Shown here piece by piece: positions 1 to 9,264 of a stretch of DNA of 64,000 bases (position 1 is the stretch's first letter; every line of letters begins with the position of its first letter). Origin of the DNA: Alphaproteobacteria bacterium (GTDB taxonomy: Bacteria > Pseudomonadota > Alphaproteobacteria > Caulobacterales > Caulobacteraceae); contig JAHJME010000012.1 of the NCBI GenBank assembly GCA_018821435.1, positions 327,736-391,735 of the forward strand. Reading direction: 5' to 3'. The notes beneath the pieces were generated by a model. It did not search any database and was not told where the DNA came from. It saw only the letters and a program-made list of their open reading frames with translations. A program made the translations under genes and the position numbers.

Positions 1-542
1 TGGCGCACGCCGCCGACGCGATAGTAGTTGGCGTGCATCCGCGCGCCCGACGCCCGCTCGTAGAACACCATCAGCTGCTCGCGCGGCTCGAAGCCCCACA
101 GCGGCGGCGTCAGCGCGCCCACGTCCATCGCCTGGGTCGTGACGTTCAGCAGGTGATTCAGGATCCGGCCGATCTCGTCGTACAGCGTGCGGATCAGCTG
201 CGCGCGATACGGTGCCTCGACGCCCAGCAGCTTCTCGATCGCCAGCACATAGGCGTGCTCCTGGTTCATGGGCGCCACGTAGTCGAGGCGGTCCATGTAC
301 GGGATCGTCTGCTGATAAGGCCGGGCCTCCATCAGCTTCTCGGTCCCACGGTGCAGCAGGCCGATGTGCGGATCGACCCGCTCCACCACTTCGCCGTCCA
401 GCTCCAGCACCAGGCGCAGCACGCCGTGGGCCGCGGGGTGCTGCGGGCCGAAGTTGATGTTGAACTTCCGGACCGGGGTCTCGGGGACCTTCGGATCGTG
501 GAAATAGTCGGTGGCTTGAGCCGGTGCGTTGTCGCCGGTCAT
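1..542 (-). CDS. nuoD: NADH-quinone oxidoreductase subunit D (partial, 3' end outside window)
   Basis: About the first 180 residues of the 49-kDa subunit of respiratory complex I, which with NuoB and NuoC forms the peripheral connecting fragment and lines the quinone site. The N-terminus reads MTGDNAPAQ and soon gives the family hallmark [14 protein letters not shown], followed by [11 protein letters not shown] and the [14 protein letters not shown] stretch, all typical of NuoD. The start ATG overlaps the nuoC stop (ATGA), so the two are translationally coupled. The gene runs off the left edge of the window, so the C-terminal two thirds cannot be judged. Identity is certain from the motifs; it is a stand-alone NuoD, not a NuoCD fusion. 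Confidence 0.97.
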   Translation of the reverse strand, partial: MTGDNAPAQATDYFHDPKVPETPVRKFNINFGPQHPAAHGVLRLVLELDGEVVERVDPHIGLLHRGTEKLMEARPYQQTIPYMDRLDYVAPMNQEHAYVLAIEKLLGVEAPYRAQLIRTLYDEIGRILNHLLNVTTQAMDVGALTPPLWGFEPREQLMVFYERASGARMHANYYRVGGVR

Positions 543-1174
543 GACTTGCTCTTCTCGTCCCGGGACTTCTCGTCACCCGGCAGGAGGGCGGCGAAGCCCC
601 TCTCCGCACCTTCCCACGGGCTCAGGAAGTCCCAGTTGCGCCATTCGACGGACTTCACCGGCTCGTAGACCACCCGCTTCAGCTCTTCGTCGTAGCGGAC
701 CTCGACGTAGCCGGTCATCGGGAAGTCTTTGCGCAGCGGATGGCCGTGGAAGCCGTAGTCGGTGAGGATCCGGCGCAGGTCCGGGTGCCCGTCGAAGAAG
801 ATCCCGTACATGTCGAACGCCTCGCGCTCGAACCAGTCGGCGGCGGAGAACACGCCGACGATCGACGGCACGGCCGTGTCCTCGTCGGTCTGCACCTTGA
901 TCCGGATGCGGCGGTTATGGGTCATCGACAGCAGGTGATAGACCACGTCGAAGCGCTTCTCGCGCTCAGGATAGTCCACCCCGCACAGGTCGATCAGCTG
1001 GTGGAAGCCCAGCCCGTCGCGCAGGTAGGTCAGCGCGGCCACGATCTTGTCGGCCGGCCCGGTCAGGGTCATCTCGCCGTACTGCACGTCGGCGCCCGTC
1101 ACGAGGCCCTTGGCCTCCTTCAGGATCGTCTTGCCGAGCTTGGAAAGGTCGGCGTCTGTCACCGGCCAGGTCAT
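539..1174 (-). CDS. nuoC: NADH-quinone oxidoreductase subunit C
   Basis: A 211-residue 30-kDa subunit of complex I, located on the cytoplasmic peripheral arm. The conserved C-terminal half is clear: the [19 protein letters not shown] region and then [19 protein letters not shown], the classical complex I 30-kDa signature, and a [10 protein letters not shown] segment. The start chosen is ATG 1174, which overlaps the nuoB stop by ATGA; longer upstream readings in this frame are only the antisense or out-of-frame nuoB region. The C-terminal tail is lysine/aspartate-rich. It sits third in a nuoA-B-C-D operon with 4-nt overlaps on both sides, so stoichiometric coupled translation is likely. Confidence 0.97.
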   Translation of the reverse strand: MTWPVTDADLSKLGKTILKEAKGLVTGADVQYGEMTLTGPADKIVAALTYLRDGLGFHQLIDLCGVDYPEREKRFDVVYHLLSMTHNRRIRIKVQTDEDTAVPSIVGVFSAADWFEREAFDMYGIFFDGHPDLRRILTDYGFHGHPLRKDFPMTGYVEVRYDEELKRVVYEPVKSVEWRNWDFLSPWEGAERGFAALLPGDEKSRDEKSKS

Positions 1175-1767
1175 CGGATGATCGTCCCCGTCCGGCGGAT
1201 CTTCTTCTGCAGCTGCAGCACGCCATAGACCAGCGCCTCGGCGGTCGGCGGACAGCCCGGGACATAGATGTCCACCGGCACGATCCGGTCGCAGCCGCGC
1301 ACCGTCGAATAGCTGAAGTAGTAATAGCCGCCGCCGTTGGCGCACGAGCCCATCGAGATCACGTAGCGCGGCTCCGGCATCTGGTCGTAGACCTTGCGGA
1401 GCGCGGGAGCCATCTTGTTCACCAGGGTGCCGGCGACGATCATCACGTCCGACTGCCGCGGTGAGGCGCGCGGCGCGAAGCCGTAGCGCTCCAGGTCGTA
1501 GCGCGGCATCGAGGCCTGCATCATCTCGACCGCGCAGCACGCCAGGCCGAACGTCATCCACATCAGCGAGCCGGTGCGCGCCCAGGTGATCAGGTCGTCG
1601 ACGCTGGCGGTGACGAAGCCCTTGTCGGCCAGCCGCTGCGAGACGCCGTCGAAGAACGGGTCGTGCTTGGTCGGGTCATAGCCCTCGACCGTGGACCGGC
1701 CGGCGGAGCCCGCGGGCACGATCAGCGCGTCGCGGCCTGCCGGCGCGGGGGGAACGACTACTCCCAT
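1171..1767 (-). CDS. nuoB: NADH-quinone oxidoreductase subunit B
   Basis: A 198-residue PSST-type subunit carrying the N2 [4Fe-4S] cluster that hands electrons to quinone. Cluster ligands are visible as the tandem cysteines in [11 protein letters not shown], the cysteine in MGSCANGGG and the one in [11 protein letters not shown]. The start at ATG 1767 gives [11 protein letters not shown]; an upstream in-frame reading to 1998 is a shadow of nuoA. NuoB begins inside the last codons of nuoA (10-nt overlap) and ends in an ATGA overlap with nuoC. The N-terminal 35 residues are a variable extension common in alphaproteobacterial NuoB. Confidence 0.97.
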   Translation of the reverse strand: MGVVVPPAPAGRDALIVPAGSAGRSTVEGYDPTKHDPFFDGVSQRLADKGFVTASVDDLITWARTGSLMWMTFGLACCAVEMMQASMPRYDLERYGFAPRASPRQSDVMIVAGTLVNKMAPALRKVYDQMPEPRYVISMGSCANGGGYYYFSYSTVRGCDRIVPVDIYVPGCPPTAEALVYGVLQLQKKIRRTGTIIR

Positions 1768-2135
1768 TCCAGGGCGCCTTTCTTCCACTCGTAAACGAAG
1801 CCCACCGTCAGCACGCCCAGGAACGTCATCATCGACCAGAACGAGAACTGCGCCACGTCCTGCGGCAGCTTCATAAGCGCCACCGCCCACGGGAACAGGA
1901 ACGCCACTTCCAGGTCGAAGATGATGAACAGGATCGAGACCAGATAGAATCGGACGTCGAACTTCATCCGCGCGTCGTCGAAGGCGTTGAAGCCGCATTC
2001 GTAGGACGACAGCTTTTCCGGGTCCGGCGCCCGGGGCGCGAGCACCGTGGCGGCGAAGATGAAGACAATGCCCAACACCGCCGCGATCCCGAGGAAGATC
2101 GCGATGGGCAGGTACTCGAGCAAAAAGGCGTTCAT
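1758..2135 (-). CDS. nuoA: NADH-quinone oxidoreductase subunit A
   Basis: A 125-residue inner-membrane subunit of complex I with three predicted transmembrane helices (around residues 8-30, 63-85 and 93-115). The loop between helices 1 and 2 holds the diagnostic [12 protein letters not shown] motif whose cysteine lies near the quinone site, followed by [20 protein letters not shown]. The start at ATG 2135 is preceded by a GGAG-type ribosome binding site; a 29-codon upstream extension lacks conservation and is rejected. First gene of the nuo operon in this window, so the promoter should lie in the 200-bp gap between it and tRNA-Asp. Confidence 0.97.
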   Translation of the reverse strand: MNAFLLEYLPIAIFLGIAAVLGIVFIFAATVLAPRAPDPEKLSSYECGFNAFDDARMKFDVRFYLVSILFIIFDLEVAFLFPWAVALMKLPQDVAQFSFWSMMTFLGVLTVGFVYEWKKGALEWE

Positions 2136-2343
2136 GGAGTCTCCGGCAGGGAGTCGCGGCGCCCTTCTAGACCGATCATTCGGGCGTTTCAAACAGCCCT
2201 TGTGCGCCGCGAAATGACGTCGCATCAGTCACTTGCGAATGCGTCGCAATAACTCAGTGGTCGCCGCGATATTGGACGTCGCGCACGGCGTCTCGCGGTG
2301 TGCCTTGACGTCTGATGTTCAGGGAAATCCACCGCCAAGACGG

Positions 2344-2420
<77 letters not shown>

Positions 2421-2526
2421 GCAGGACCGTCTGGTCGTGCGAAGGCGGCTCTCATATGGGCGGGTCGGAATCGTGTCAACGGAAGACTGCGCGGCATGAC
2501 CACGCGGCTGTGCATGGTTCCGCGCC

Positions 2527-3564
2527 TCACGTCTCCGCCGCCACGCCCAAAGTGTGCAGGTTGGCCGCCCGCACCCGCGCGCCGTCCTCATCGTAGAGGA
2601 ACGGCAGGGTGGCGTAGCGCGTCCCGCGCGTCACCGGCGTCGCCTCATGCAGCAGCGAGCAGGAGAACACCACGGCCCCGCCCAGCGGCGGCCGATAGGT
2701 CCGCCGGCCGAACTCCGGGAACCGCAGGTCGCCGCCGACGAAATTGTCGTTCAGATTGATCGAGACCGCGAACTTGCGGTGCGCCGTGCCCGTGGTGGTG
2801 TTGTCCCGGTGCGGCCGGAAATACCCACCTTCCGAGGCGTCGTAGCAGGCCACGATGTAGCGCTCGATTCGAGTCGCGTTGAACTGGAACGCCTTCTCGA
2901 TCTGCGGCAGCAGCCGCACGCGCAGCCGGTCGCGGATATCGGCCTGCAGCGCCTCGTCTTCGATCATCGCGTCGCGCCGCTTCTTGAAGCTGGAGAGCAC
3001 CCCCACCGTCCGTCCGTCCTGCTGCTGCATGGTGCCCGACGGCGCCCCGCCCTCCGCGTCGTACAGGGCGATCAGCCGCCGGCAGAGATCGGTCTCCAGC
3101 ACGCGCGGCACGATCAGCACCGGCGCCACGACCTCGACCCCCGCGTGCTGGTCCGGCGGCGGTCGGCGGCTCAGGTCGGCGAACACCCGGTCGGTTTCCG
3201 CCATCAGGCCCATCACCAGCAACCGCTGCATCGGGTCCAGCACCACCCACAGCCCCTCGCCCGCGCCGTACAGCGCTGCGATCTCTCCCTCCGGGTCCAT
3301 GAACCAGCGCAATCCCCGGGTCACGCCCTGGGCCGCGTACTCCGCCCGGTCGCGCGTCACCACGAAGGTGGTCAGCCGCTCGTCGTCCATCAGCAGGCGA
3401 TGCCGCTCGATCGCGGCCAGCGCGGCGCGGCGCTCCACCGGGTCCGTCGGCGGGAAGCACAACAGAACATACAGGCCGCCCAGGCTGGACAGCGCGAACT
3501 GCGGGTTCGCGTGGTTCTCGGCCGCGAACATCGGCGCCGGGGCGCCAGGGATCAGATGGGTCAA
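2527..3564 (-). CDS. Peroxiredoxin-like domain fused to Fe(II)/2-oxoglutarate dioxygenase
   Basis: A 345-residue cytoplasmic two-domain protein. Residues 1-160 have a thioredoxin-fold/AhpC-TSA look, opening with PGAPAPMF and then GGLYVLLCFPPTDP, but the Pro-x-x-x-Thr-x-x-Cys active site is not present, so peroxidase activity is doubtful. Residues 170-340 form a prolyl-4-hydroxylase-type 2OG oxygenase with the iron ligands H-x-D in PHRDNTTTG, the distal His in LLHEATPV and the 2OG-binding Arg in TRGTRYA. The TTG start at 3564 is chosen because it keeps the PGAPAPMF motif inside the protein; ATG 3531 is the alternative. The substrate is unknown; this architecture recurs in Caulobacter relatives. 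Confidence 0.85.
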   Translation of the reverse strand: MTHLIPGAPAPMFAAENHANPQFALSSLGGLYVLLCFPPTDPVERRAALAAIERHRLLMDDERLTTFVVTRDRAEYAAQGVTRGLRWFMDPEGEIAALYGAGEGLWVVLDPMQRLLVMGLMAETDRVFADLSRRPPPDQHAGVEVVAPVLIVPRVLETDLCRRLIALYDAEGGAPSGTMQQQDGRTVGVLSSFKKRRDAMIEDEALQADIRDRLRVRLLPQIEKAFQFNATRIERYIVACYDASEGGYFRPHRDNTTTGTAHRKFAVSINLNDNFVGGDLRFPEFGRRTYRPPLGGAVVFSCSLLHEATPVTRGTRYATLPFLYDEDGARVRAANLHTLGVAAET

Positions 3565-3885
3565 GGGCCGGGCTCCGGGCCAGTCTCGGGGATTGAGACC
3601 CGGTCGCTGCCTTCGGACACCTGGGGAAGGCGTGGGGAAACGCGCTCGGCGGCGCCCGGATCTCGCGGCCCTCATCCGCCCGCGCGCGCCGCCGCCCAAG
3701 CATAAGAAGCTTATAAGTTTTCTGGCCCTGCGCGGCATAAGCGCGTCATAATTGACGGGGCCGGCCCAGCCGTCACTGTGGCGATGTCCCCGCCCCGCTG
3801 GCGATGGACCTGTCGGCGGCCGCGGCCTGGCGCCCCATTGGCCGGGCCGCGCCGCCGCCGATCTGCCCCACGCCGTGGACGCCCT

Positions 3886-5349
3886 TTGAGACCCCTGAAA
3901 GCCACCTTCGTCAGATACGCCGCCGCGGCGGGCCTCGTGGCCCTGTCGACGGTCGCCGCAGAACTGCTGTTCCGGCTGACCGAGAGCCCGCGCCTGTCGA
4001 TGGCCTTCCTGGGCGGTGTCCTGGTGGCGGCCTATCTGCTGGGCTCGGGCCCGGCCTACTTCGCCGCCGGCCTGGCGTTCCTCGTCTACAATTTCTACCT
4101 GGTCGAGCCGCGCTTCACCTTCTCGTTCGAGTCGGAGGACGCCCTGACCCTGGCGGTCTTCCTGGCCGTGGCCATGCTCACCGGCAACCTCACCGGCCGG
4201 GTCCGCGACCAGGCCGCCCGCGCGGAGGCCCGCGCCCGCACCACGGACGCCCTGTTCCGCGCCACCCGCGAGTTCTCGGCCCTGTCCGAGGAGAGCGTCA
4301 TCCGCGAGATGCTGGCCCGCCACCTGGCCGCCGCCGCGCGAGGCGTCGCCTTCGTCCGCGACGGCCTGGCCCTCGTCGGCGGGTCCCCCGACGTCGCGGC
4401 CGACGCCGGCCTGCTGCGGGCCGCCGCGGCCCTGGACGCCGAGCCCGGCGACGCCAGCTGGACCACCCCCTCCGGCGCCTGGTCGCTCCGCACCCTGCGC
4501 ACCGCCGGCCAGTCGCTGGGCGTGGTCGGCTGGCGCGGCGGACCCGAGCACCCGCTCAGCCGCGACGAACAGACCCTGCTGGAGATCCTGGCCGACGCCG
4601 GGGCCGCCGCCCTGGCCCGCGCCCGCCTTACCGCCGCCAAGGCCGAGGCCGAGGCCCGCGCCCGCACGGAAGACCTGCGCAACGCCCTGCTCTCCTCCGT
4701 CTCCCACGACCTGCGCACGCCGCTGGCCGCGATCCTGGCCTCGGCCTCCAGCCTCGAGCAGTTCGGCGAAGACTTCGCCCCCAGCGTCCGCCGCGACCTG
4801 GCCGCCACCATCCAGGAGGAGGCCGAGCGGCTGGACGCCTTCGTCGCCAACCTGCTGAACATGACCCGCGTCGAGGCCGGCGCGCTCAGCGTCCACCCGA
4901 TTCCGTTCAGCGCCGCCGAGGTGGTGGCCCGCACCGTCGAGCGCCGCGCCCGCACCCTGGGTCGCCAGGCTCGCGTCTCGGCCCCCGCCGACCTGACCGA
5001 GGCTCTGGGCGACGCCGGGCTGTTCGAACAGGCCCTGGGCAACGTCGTGGAGAACGCCATGCGCCATACCCCGCCCGACACCGCCGTCGAGGTTCAGGCC
5101 TGGGCCGCCGACGGCGACGTGATCGTCGAGGTCGCCGACGCCGGCCGGGGCGTGGCCCCCGACGACCTGCCGCGCATCTTCGACAAGTTCTTCCGGGGCG
5201 CCGACGGCGCGGGCCGTCCCGGCACCGGCCTGGGCCTGTCCATCACCCGGGGCCTGATGGAGGGCATGGGCGGCGGCGTCACCGCCCGCAACCGCGCCGC
5301 CCCCCACCACGGCCTGGCCGTCACCTTCCGCCTGCCGGCCGCGCCATGA
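3886..5349 (+). CDS. KdpD-like sensor histidine kinase lacking the KdpD/Usp N-terminus
   Basis: About 487 residues. An N-terminal DUF4118 membrane module (roughly residues 5-115, 3-4 helices, with [20 protein letters not shown]) is followed by a GAF-like region, then the transmitter: H-box [15 protein letters not shown] with His274, N-box [10 protein letters not shown], and ATP-lid motifs [11 protein letters not shown] and GTGLGLSI. Classical KdpD is about 900 residues with a ~370-residue KdpD plus Usp region in front; that part is absent. The TTG at 3886 is a guess; the open frame continues upstream to ATG 3778 through low-complexity Arg/Pro sequence. It overlaps the downstream regulator by ATGA. 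No kdpFABC genes are near, so the stimulus may not be potassium. Confidence 0.85.
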   Translation: MRPLKATFVRYAAAAGLVALSTVAAELLFRLTESPRLSMAFLGGVLVAAYLLGSGPAYFAAGLAFLVYNFYLVEPRFTFSFESEDALTLAVFLAVAMLTGNLTGRVRDQAARAEARARTTDALFRATREFSALSEESVIREMLARHLAAAARGVAFVRDGLALVGGSPDVAADAGLLRAAAALDAEPGDASWTTPSGAWSLRTLRTAGQSLGVVGWRGGPEHPLSRDEQTLLEILADAGAAALARARLTAAKAEAEARARTEDLRNALLSSVSHDLRTPLAAILASASSLEQFGEDFAPSVRRDLAATIQEEAERLDAFVANLLNMTRVEAGALSVHPIPFSAAEVVARTVERRARTLGRQARVSAPADLTEALGDAGLFEQALGNVVENAMRHTPPDTAVEVQAWAADGDVIVEVADAGRGVAPDDLPRIFDKFFRGADGAGRPGTGLGLSITRGLMEGMGGGVTARNRAAPHHGLAVTFRLPAAP

Positions 5350-6035
5350 GCGGCGGCCGCCTGCTCCTGGTCGACGACGAGCCGCAGATCCTGCGCGCGT
5401 TGACCCCCGCCCTCACCGCCGGCGGCTTCGAGGTCGACACCGCCGCCACCGGCGAGGCGGCGATCAGCAAGATGGCCGCCGATCCGTTCGATGTGCTGAT
5501 CCTGGATCTCGGCCTGCCCGACATGGACGGCAAGGCGGTGATCGCGCGCATCCGCGAGTGGTCCGACGCCCCGATCATCGTGCTCAGCGCCCGGGACCTG
5601 GAGAGCGAGAAGATCGACGCCCTGGATCTCGGCGCCGACGACTTCGTCAACAAGCCCGTGGGGGTCGGCGAGCTGCTGGCCCGGATCCGCGCCGGCCTGC
5701 GCGGCCGCGAGCGCCGCTTCACCTCCCAGGCGGTGTTCCGCGCGGGCGACCTGGAAGTCGACTTCGCCGCCCGCCGCGTCCGCATCGAGGGCGAGGACGT
5801 CCGCCTGACGCCCCGCGAATACGACCTGCTGCGCACCCTGGCCCGCCACGCCGGCCGCGTGGTCACCCACCGCCAAGTGATCAGCGCCGTCTGGGGCCCC
5901 GGCGCCCAGGTCGACGCCCAGTTCGTCCGCGTCCTGGTCGGCCAGCTCCGCCAGAAGGTCGAGGTCGAGCCCTCGTCACCTCGCAACGTGCTCACCGAGC
6001 CCGGCGTCGGCTACCGCCTGCGCAGCGACGATTAG
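5346..6035 (+). CDS. KdpE-like OmpR-family response regulator
   Basis: A 229-residue regulator translationally coupled (ATGA) to the KdpD-like kinase, its obvious partner. The receiver has the acidic pair D10-D11, phospho-acceptor D54 in [13 protein letters not shown]81 and K103 in DDFVNKP, so it looks phosphorylatable. The C-terminal winged helix (residues 130-227) contains [22 protein letters not shown] and the closing PGVGYRLR typical of KdpE/OmpR proteins. Because the kdp transporter genes are not adjacent, the target is unknown. The next gene starts 170 bp downstream behind its own dyad. Confidence 0.92.
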   Translation: MSGGRLLLVDDEPQILRALTPALTAGGFEVDTAATGEAAISKMAADPFDVLILDLGLPDMDGKAVIARIREWSDAPIIVLSARDLESEKIDALDLGADDFVNKPVGVGELLARIRAGLRGRERRFTSQAVFRAGDLEVDFAARRVRIEGEDVRLTPREYDLLRTLARHAGRVVTHRQVISAVWGPGAQVDAQFVRVLVGQLRQKVEVEPSSPRNVLTEPGVGYRLRSDD

Positions 6036-6128
6036 GCGCCTTGCGACCCGGCCCGACGCCTGCGCCAGCCCGTCACACGTGATTCTCCGTAGGTAAACGG
6101 ACGAGATATCGGCCGCCCCCCTCGCCTT

Positions 6129-6156
6129 GGTTCAACCTGGTTAACGAATGTGAACC
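6129..6156. promoter_or_regulatory. Perfect three-part dyad upstream of the CtrA paralogue
   Basis: A symmetric site made of GGTTCA, five bases, the palindrome GTTAAC, five bases and TGAACC, so both outer arms and the centre obey one two-fold axis. It ends 49 bp before the ATG of the CtrA-like gene. The bottom strand contains TTAACCAG, one base from the CtrA half-site TTAACCAT, and each arm plus the centre forms a TTCA-N6-TTAAC arrangement. It is likely an operator for an autoregulatory or CtrA-family protein; binding is inferred only. Confidence 0.55.
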
Positions 6157-6205
6157 GGGACGGGACGCCAGACGCCCACCGGACAACCAGATGGGAGATC
6201 CGGTC

Positions 6206-6898
6206 ATGCAAGTCCTCGTCGTCGAAAGCCAGGCCGCCGCCGCCAAGAGCCTGGAATTGCTGCTGACCGCCGAGGGCCACACCGCCTTCGTCACGGGCGC
6301 CGGCGAAGAGGCCTGCGACCTGGCTCGCCTCTACGACTACGACGCGATCTTCCTCAGCCTGACCCTCGACGACATGACCGGCGTCCAGCTGATCCGGGCG
6401 CTGCGGACCCGCAAGATCGCCGCTCCGGTCATCGCGCTGGGCGACGGCCAGGTGGAGACCCGGGTCGAGGCCCTCGCCGCCGGCGCCGACGACGTCATGA
6501 CCAAGCCCTTCCACAAGGGCGAACTGCTGGCCCGCCTCGCCGCCGTGGTCCGTCGCTCCTGCGGCCACGCGGACTCGATCCTGCGCACCGGCAACATCGC
6601 GCTCAACCTGGCCACCCGCCAGGCCGAGATCGCCGGCCAGCCGATCCACCTGACCCCCAGCGAATACAAGATGCTGGAGCTGTTCTCGCTCCGGAAGAAC
6701 ACCGCCCTCTCCAAGGAACAGTGCCTCAGCCACCTCTACAACGGCATGTCCGAGCCCGAACCCAAGATCATCGACGTCTTCGTCTGCAAGCTGCGCAAGA
6801 AGATCGCCGCGGTGAACGGTGGCGACGCCCAGATCGAGACCGTCTGGGGCGGCGGCTACATGCTCCGCGACGCGCCGGCGCAGCGTCTGGCGGCCTAG
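6206..6898 (+). CDS. CtrA paralogue with a degenerate receiver domain
   Basis: A 230-residue protein that aligns without gaps to the cell-cycle regulator CtrA from residue 1, including YDYD at 43-46 and the MTKPFHK block near 98. In the receiver the acidic pair D8/D9 of CtrA is S8/Q9, and the phospho-acceptor D51 is S51 in AIFLSLTLDDMTG; K100 is kept. The winged-helix output domain is much better preserved, with LTPSEYKMLELFSLRK and the recognition-helix region KIIDVFVCKLRKKI, so it should recognise CtrA-like DNA. ATG 6206 is chosen over 6191 because it has GGGAG at the right spacing and matches the CtrA N-terminus. It ends in a strong terminator, so it is probably monocistronic. Confidence 0.9.
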   Translation: MQVLVVESQAAAAKSLELLLTAEGHTAFVTGAGEEACDLARLYDYDAIFLSLTLDDMTGVQLIRALRTRKIAAPVIALGDGQVETRVEALAAGADDVMTKPFHKGELLARLAAVVRRSCGHADSILRTGNIALNLATRQAEIAGQPIHLTPSEYKMLELFSLRKNTALSKEQCLSHLYNGMSEPEPKIIDVFVCKLRKKIAAVNGGDAQIETVWGGGYMLRDAPAQRLAA

Positions 6899-6926
6899 AC
6901 CCCAACACGTCCTCCCCAACTGACCC

Positions 6927-6957
6927 GGCCGCCCTGCGAAGGGCGGCCGTCTTCTTT
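6927..6957 (+). terminator. Intrinsic terminator after the CtrA paralogue
   Basis: A 9-bp perfect stem GGCCGCCCT/AGGGCGGCC with a GCGA tetraloop (6927-6948), followed by a T-rich run TCTTCTTT. It overlaps the stop codon of the convergent acylase gene by two bases, so the two genes share this boundary. Confidence 0.85.
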
Positions 6958-9118
6958 AGTCACCCGGCCGATACGTCCGCTCGGTGTGGCCGGTCAGTTG
7001 CTCCGGATAGAAATAGACCTCGCGCAGCTTGCCGTCGGCATAGCGCTGGACCTGGTCCAGGAAATGCGGGTTCGCCGGATGGCCGCTCTCGCCCCCCGCC
7101 GTCACCGCCACCGCGCGCACCTTCGGCCCGAACTCCACCGCCGCGACGAAGCTGTTGCCGCTGGTCCCGTAGTACCGCTTCGTCCCCGGATACCGCTGCG
7201 CCCCGAACGAGGCCAGCGACCCCCAGCGCGACGAGGTGAAGCCCACCGGCGTGCTGGGCCCGTCGTCGCGGAAGGCCTGGACGATGTCGCCGTTCAGCCG
7301 CTGGAACCGGTTGATCTCGCCCCAGGGCGTCTTCCAGGTCCCGAAGTCCGCCGTCAGCCGGTCCGACGCCTCGCCCAGCGCCGCCAGTCGCTCGGCGTCG
7401 GTGCTGCGGGTCGCCATGTAGTCCCAGACGCTCATCCCGGCCGCCTTGGCCGTCGGCGCGGCGTTGGCCCACAGCGCCTCGCCCCAGAACACCGCCAGCG
7501 AGGTCTCGGTCGAGCCCGTCGACCATTTGAAGTCCCAGGCCTTCAGCGCCGCGATCTGGCCGGCCAGCTTCACCTTCGACGGATCGCCGGCCGGCGCGGC
7601 GTCATAGGCCTTGGTCAGCGTCGGGATCAGCTGCGCGAACGCCGTCAGGTACGGATCGTACGCCGCCGTCACCAGGCTTTGCAGGGTGAAGTCCTTACGC
7701 CCCTGCAGCACCCGCACCGCATGCGGCCCGCGCGGGTTGGCCCCGGCGCTATCCATGTACTTCGGGAAATCGGCCTGCTTCGGACTCTCCGGCCCCGCCG
7801 CCGCATAGGGCCAGTCGTTGGTGTTGTAGACCCAGCCCACCCCCGGGCTGATCACCCGCGGCGTCTCGGCGAACGCGTGCAGGCCCTGCCAGTCGGCGGC
7901 CGGGTTCGAGCCATCCACGGGCTGGGTGTAGTCGAACCGGTCGTCTCGCTTCGGGATGAACTGCGGGTGCAGATACGCCGTCTCGCCCTTGTCGTCGGCG
8001 AACAGGGTGTTGTTCGACGAGTTGGCCTTGAAGGTGTCGGCCACCTTCAGGAACGTCGCCAGATCCGTCTGCTTGGTCCGCAGGAACGACTGCTGCAGCG
8101 CCTCGACGGGCTTGTTCATCATCGAGAACGCGATCCACTTGTCGCCCGCCGCCCGCACGATCGGGCCGTGGTGGGTGCGATAGACCGTGAAGCTGCGGCG
8201 CTGCATCGTCCCGTCCGCACCCTTGAACGGCACGACGATGGTCTCGGTCGTCACCGGCCGCGCCTCTTTCCCGTACCGGTACATCAGCGTGCCCGGCGTG
8301 CGGATGATCGTCTCGGCGAACTCGTCAACCACGTCGACGCCGCTGGAGGTGTGCATCCAGCCGGTGTGGGCGTTGAAGCCCTGGTAGATGAAGAACTGCC
8401 CCCAGGTGACCGCCCCATAGGCGTTCAGCCCCTCCTCGCTGGTCATCTGCAGTTCCGAGCGGAAGAAGAACGAGGTGTGCGGGTTGATCAGCAGCAGCGC
8501 ATGGCCGTCCTTGGTGATCTTCGGCCCGATGGCGATGCCGTTCGACCCGGTGGGCTCGCGGAACGCATACGGATCCTCCAGCGTCGCCGAGCGCGTGCCG
8601 CCGTAGAACGCCTCCAGCTCCCGCAGCGAGATCCGTTCGATGTCGCCGCCGATGCTGCCCTCGGTGAACGAAAGCGCCATCCATGGTTCAAATCGCGCGA
8701 TCACCCGCGGCTTCACCTCCGGGTGCGTCGCCAGGTAGAAGTTCAGCCCGTCGGCCCAGGCGTCCATCAGCGCCCTCAGCCACGCCGGGCTCCTGGCGTA
8801 GTCGGCCTGCAGCCGCTCGGGGCTCACGTACAGCTTCGCCCGCAGGTCGGCCCAGATCGCGCCCGCCCCCTCCGCCTCGGCCGTGCGGCCCAGGTTGCTC
8901 AGATAGTTGGTCTCGACCCGGTTGAAGTCGTCCTCGGCCTGGGCATAGGCCATGCCGAACACCGCGTCGGCGTCGGTCTTGCCCTTCACATGGGCGATGC
9001 CCCAGTCGTCCCGCACGATGCTGACCTTGGCGGCCTGGGCGCGCCAGTGGCCCATCTCGTCGGCCCAGGCGGGCGTGGCCAATAGCGAAAGCGCAATCGC
9101 AAACGATCCGAACCGCAA
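6956..9118 (-). CDS. Secreted penicillin-acylase-family N-terminal nucleophile hydrolase
   Basis: A 720-residue periplasmic or outer-surface acylase. A signal peptide (MRFGSFAIALSLLATPAWA) is followed by the alpha chain starting VSIVRDDWGIAHVKG. Autoproteolysis would expose Ser192 in EPTGSNGIAIGP as the Ntn nucleophile, and the beta chain then continues through LLINPHTSFFFRSELQ and the NSSNNTLFADDKGE region. The length matches acyl-homoserine-lactone/aculeacin/penicillin acylases. The TTG start at 9118 is preferred because GGGGAG lies 8 nt upstream and the signal peptide begins immediately; the longer ATG reading adds 16 non-conserved residues. The substrate (beta-lactam, AHL or N-acyl amino acid) cannot be told from sequence. 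Confidence 0.9.
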   Translation of the reverse strand: MRFGSFAIALSLLATPAWADEMGHWRAQAAKVSIVRDDWGIAHVKGKTDADAVFGMAYAQAEDDFNRVETNYLSNLGRTAEAEGAGAIWADLRAKLYVSPERLQADYARSPAWLRALMDAWADGLNFYLATHPEVKPRVIARFEPWMALSFTEGSIGGDIERISLRELEAFYGGTRSATLEDPYAFREPTGSNGIAIGPKITKDGHALLLINPHTSFFFRSELQMTSEEGLNAYGAVTWGQFFIYQGFNAHTGWMHTSSGVDVVDEFAETIIRTPGTLMYRYGKEARPVTTETIVVPFKGADGTMQRRSFTVYRTHHGPIVRAAGDKWIAFSMMNKPVEALQQSFLRTKQTDLATFLKVADTFKANSSNNTLFADDKGETAYLHPQFIPKRDDRFDYTQPVDGSNPAADWQGLHAFAETPRVISPGVGWVYNTNDWPYAAAGPESPKQADFPKYMDSAGANPRGPHAVRVLQGRKDFTLQSLVTAAYDPYLTAFAQLIPTLTKAYDAAPAGDPSKVKLAGQIAALKAWDFKWSTGSTETSLAVFWGEALWANAAPTAKAAGMSVWDYMATRSTDAERLAALGEASDRLTADFGTWKTPWGEINRFQRLNGDIVQAFRDDGPSTPVGFTSSRWGSLASFGAQRYPGTKRYYGTSGNSFVAAVEFGPKVRAVAVTAGGESGHPANPHFLDQVQRYADGKLREVYFYPEQLTGHTERTYRPGD

Positions 9119-9264
9119 AACCGGGACTCCCCACGTGAATGGGTCGCACCTCGCCCGCTCGTCCACAGCTTGTCCAGCCTGCGACCGCCTGTCCCGGGAA
9201 GCGCCGCTTGGAACCGCCGGAGACTCAAGGTCTTTTCACCGCGGGGCCAAGTTGGAGTTACCCG

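Noticed and set aside
2527..5310. A 927-aa minus-strand frame across the kinase gene
   Set aside because: Only the last ~345 residues (oxygenase) have conserved motifs. The rest is Gly/Ala/Gln-rich antisense of the kinase, open because GC-rich DNA lacks stop codons.
6191..6205. ATG 6191 as start of the CtrA paralogue
   Set aside because: It would place GGGAG inside the gene; ATG 6206 fits the ribosome site and aligns with CtrA residue 1.
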